A DNA stretch of 5,383 nucleotides, taken from contig JAQGMN010000031.1 in the NCBI GenBank assembly GCA_028292345.1, forward strand, positions 1 through 5,383. Reading direction: 5' to 3'. A program made the position numbers and the translations under genes. The stretch is from Polaromonas sp. (GTDB lineage: Bacteria > Pseudomonadota > Gammaproteobacteria > Burkholderiales > Burkholderiaceae_C). The notes under the pieces were generated by a model. That model was given only the letters and a program-made list of their open reading frames with translations. It did no database searches and was not told the origin of the DNA. Shown piece after piece: positions 4,679-5,383 of this stretch; position 1 is the stretch's first letter, and each line of letters starts with the position of its first letter.

Positions 4679-5173
4679 ATGTCGCACTCGTCCCCGGCTT
4701 TTCAATTTGCCACCCTGTCGGCCAACCATCTACCTTCCCAGGGCGCGGTCGTGCTGTGGCGCCTCCAGCGGCACAGCCTGATCTCGCCGGCGCGACTCGG
4801 ATGGTTCTACCTGTCGCTTTGCCTGGCCTGTCTGGGCGTGGCGGCCTTTTTGTCGTCGCAGAATGCATCGGTCGTCATGACGTTTGCCTTGCTGGCCATC
4901 GGCACCGCGTTTGTTGTTTATTCGCGCCATGCAGGCGACACTGAAAAGATTGTTTTGCAGGATGGGCAACTGGTGGTTGAACTCGAAACCGCGGGCCGGA
5001 CCGAGCGGGCCGCGTTCAACCGGCAGTGGGTCCGCATCGAGCCGAAGAACGAAGACGGTTCCCTGATCGAAGTGTCCGGCCAGGGCCGGTCGGTGCGGGT
5101 GGGCCGCCATGTGCGGCCCGAACTGCGCCCGCTGCTGGCCCGCGAAATACGCTTTGCCCTTCGAACCTGCTGA
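4679..5173 (+). CDS. DUF2244 family integral membrane protein upstream of cytochrome oxidase
   Basis: The 164-residue protein matches the DUF2244 pattern as I know it: an N-terminal WRLQRHSLISPARL segment (27-40), two hydrophobic helices (about 41-59, GWFYLSLCLACLGVAAFLS region, and about 65-81, VVMTFALLAIGTAFVVY), then a soluble C-terminal domain with DTEKIVLQDGQLVVE (87-101), FNRQWVRIEP (113-122), a central VEVSGQGRSVRVG-like strand (130-142) and a final LLAREIRFALR helix (152-162). It is predicted to be an inner-membrane protein with both ends on the same side. The function is not known to me. In proteobacteria these genes often stand at the head of the aa3-type oxidase operon, and here the next gene looks like coxB, which suggests a link with oxidase assembly or expression. 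The ATG at 4679 is preferred because AAGGG stands 7 nt upstream. Confidence 0.88.
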   Translation: MSHSSPAFQFATLSANHLPSQGAVVLWRLQRHSLISPARLGWFYLSLCLACLGVAAFLSSQNASVVMTFALLAIGTAFVVYSRHAGDTEKIVLQDGQLVVELETAGRTERAAFNRQWVRIEPKNEDGSLIEVSGQGRSVRVGRHVRPELRPLLAREIRFALRTC

Positions 5174-5181
5174 CCTGCGGC

Positions 5182-5208
5182 CAAGAACCTGCGGCCAGGA
5201 GGTTCTTG
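5182..5208 (+). terminator. Hairpin after the DUF2244 gene (possible terminator or attenuator)
   Basis: CAAGAACCT (5182-5190) and AGGTTCTTG (5200-5208) form a perfect 9-bp stem with a 9-nt loop, starting 8 nt after the stop codon. The following CCTCATTTT is only a modest T-rich tail, so termination would be partial at best. The stem overlaps a direct repeat ACCTGCGGCCA (5173-5183 and 5187-5197). It may separate DUF2244 transcription from that of the next gene, which has its own -10 box, or it may be a processing site. Confidence 0.5.
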
Positions 5209-5216
5209 CCTCATTT

Positions 5217-5234
5217 TCAAATTTGGAAATTTGA
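5217..5234. promoter_or_regulatory. 18-bp palindrome in the coxB promoter region (candidate operator)
   Basis: TCAAATTT and AAATTTGA are perfect 8-bp arms around a central GG. The centre (5225/5226) is about 23 bp before the -10 box TATAAT at 5249, so the site lies over the expected -35 region. AT-rich dyads of this form often bind dimeric transcription factors. I cannot name the regulator. Confidence 0.5.
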
Positions 5235-5248
5235 CCTGCCGCAAACTT

Positions 5249-5254
5249 TATAAT
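5249..5254 (+). promoter_or_regulatory. Consensus -10 box upstream of the coxB-like gene
   Basis: TATAAT is a full sigma-70 -10 match, placing a start site near 5260-5262 and a leader of about 40 nt before the ATG at 5301. The only TTGACA-like hexamer, TTGACC (5231-5236), is just 12 bp upstream, too close for a standard promoter. The 17-bp position (5226-5231, GAAATT) is a poor -35. This is the pattern of an activator-dependent promoter. Confidence 0.65.
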
Positions 5255-5264
5255 GACCGGTTAA

Positions 5265-5281
5265 TTCAATCGGTAATTGAA
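5265..5281. repeat. Inverted repeat at the presumed coxB transcription start
   Basis: TTCAAT (5265-5270) and ATTGAA (5276-5281) are perfect 6-bp arms around CGGTA. The site lies just downstream of the likely start of transcription, where it could act as an operator or as a weak 5' hairpin in the RNA. CGGTTAATT (5258-5266) and CGGTAATT (5271-5278) also form an imperfect direct repeat across it. Confidence 0.4.
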
Positions 5282-5300
5282 GCAGAAAAAAGTGATCACG

Positions 5301-5383
5301 ATGAACCTGAGCAACACCATGAGCAAATTGACACGGCTTGGCTTTCAGCATGCAGGCTCGGCAGGGGTCTTTGCAGCAGCCTG
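5301..5383 (+). CDS. coxB: Probable cytochrome c oxidase subunit II, N-terminus only
   Basis: Only 27 codons are visible before the right edge. The peptide begins MNLSNTMSKLTRLGFQHAG and runs into SAGVFAAA: a basic n-region followed by a small-residue hydrophobic stretch, like the start of a signal peptide. CoxB carries the CuA centre and is anchored in the inner membrane with its main domain in the periplasm. The call rests mostly on context: a DUF2244 gene just upstream, as seen ahead of coxB in comamonads, and a strong private -10 box. A second in-frame ATG at 5319 could be the true start, and neither start has a strong Shine-Dalgarno sequence. No CuA or helix motif is inside the window, so another exported protein cannot be excluded. 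Confidence 0.65.
   Translation, partial: MNLSNTMSKLTRLGFQHAGSAGVFAAA

Noticed and set aside
5292..5299. GTGATCAC palindrome just before the coxB start, as an FNR- or CRP-type site
   Set aside because: It is only 8 bp, lacks the spacing of either site and can easily occur by chance.
1..5383. Defence, CRISPR, toxin-antitoxin, prophage or insertion sequence system
   Set aside because: All long coding regions are accounted for by housekeeping families, there is no array of regularly spaced repeats, and no transposase or integrase motif is seen on either strand.

Overview
This window looks like chromosomal core DNA from a betaproteobacterium of the family Comamonadaceae, most likely near Polaromonas, Rhodoferax or Acidovorax. 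I base this on the high G+C content, the protein sequences as I know these families, the gene order ending in a DUF2244 gene followed by a cytochrome oxidase gene, and intergenic and intragenic repeats of a kind I remember from comamonad genomes. No database search was run. I see no phage, plasmid, transposase, CRISPR, toxin-antitoxin or defence genes.

Layout, left to right. (1) 1-1226, minus: the membrane half of a Kef-type K+/H+ antiporter, whose C-terminal part lies off the left edge. (2) 1227-1432: a divergent intergenic region. (3) 1433-1888, plus: a MaoC/NodN-like hot-dog dehydratase. (4) 1904-2386, minus: trmL, a tRNA wobble 2'-O-methyltransferase, converging on the MaoC gene with only 15 bp between them. 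(5) 2387-2772: no gene, but two related copies of a GC-rich palindromic repeat, the left one split by a block of further hairpins. (6) 2773-3534, minus: comF, probably with a GTG start. (7) 3577-4479, plus: a BioC-like methyltransferase, divergent from comF across 42 bp that carry overlapping -10 elements for both strands. (8) 4480-4678: intergenic. (9) 4679-5173, plus: a two-helix DUF2244 membrane protein. (10) 5174-5300: a leader region dense in dyads with a consensus -10 box. (11) 5301-5383, plus: the signal-peptide region of a protein that is probably cytochrome c oxidase subunit II (coxB), cut by the right edge.

These genes do not form one pathway. They are mostly single housekeeping genes (ion homeostasis, acyl-CoA metabolism, tRNA modification, DNA uptake, possibly biotin synthesis), and the right end is the start of an aerobic terminal oxidase operon. 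Several starts (MaoC, trmL, comF) lack a Shine-Dalgarno sequence and have a -10-like hexamer ending exactly 6 nt before the start codon, which would fit leaderless transcripts.

The signals most worth a second look are not genes. One short repeat sits inside both the Kef gene and the BioC-like gene, on the coding strand and in the same codon phase, giving related peptides. The trmL-comF spacer holds a composite palindromic repeat. The coxB leader has an 18-bp near-perfect palindrome where a repressor or activator could bind. The BioC-like protein lacks the glycine-rich SAM motif I. I did not find a clearly new multi-gene system.
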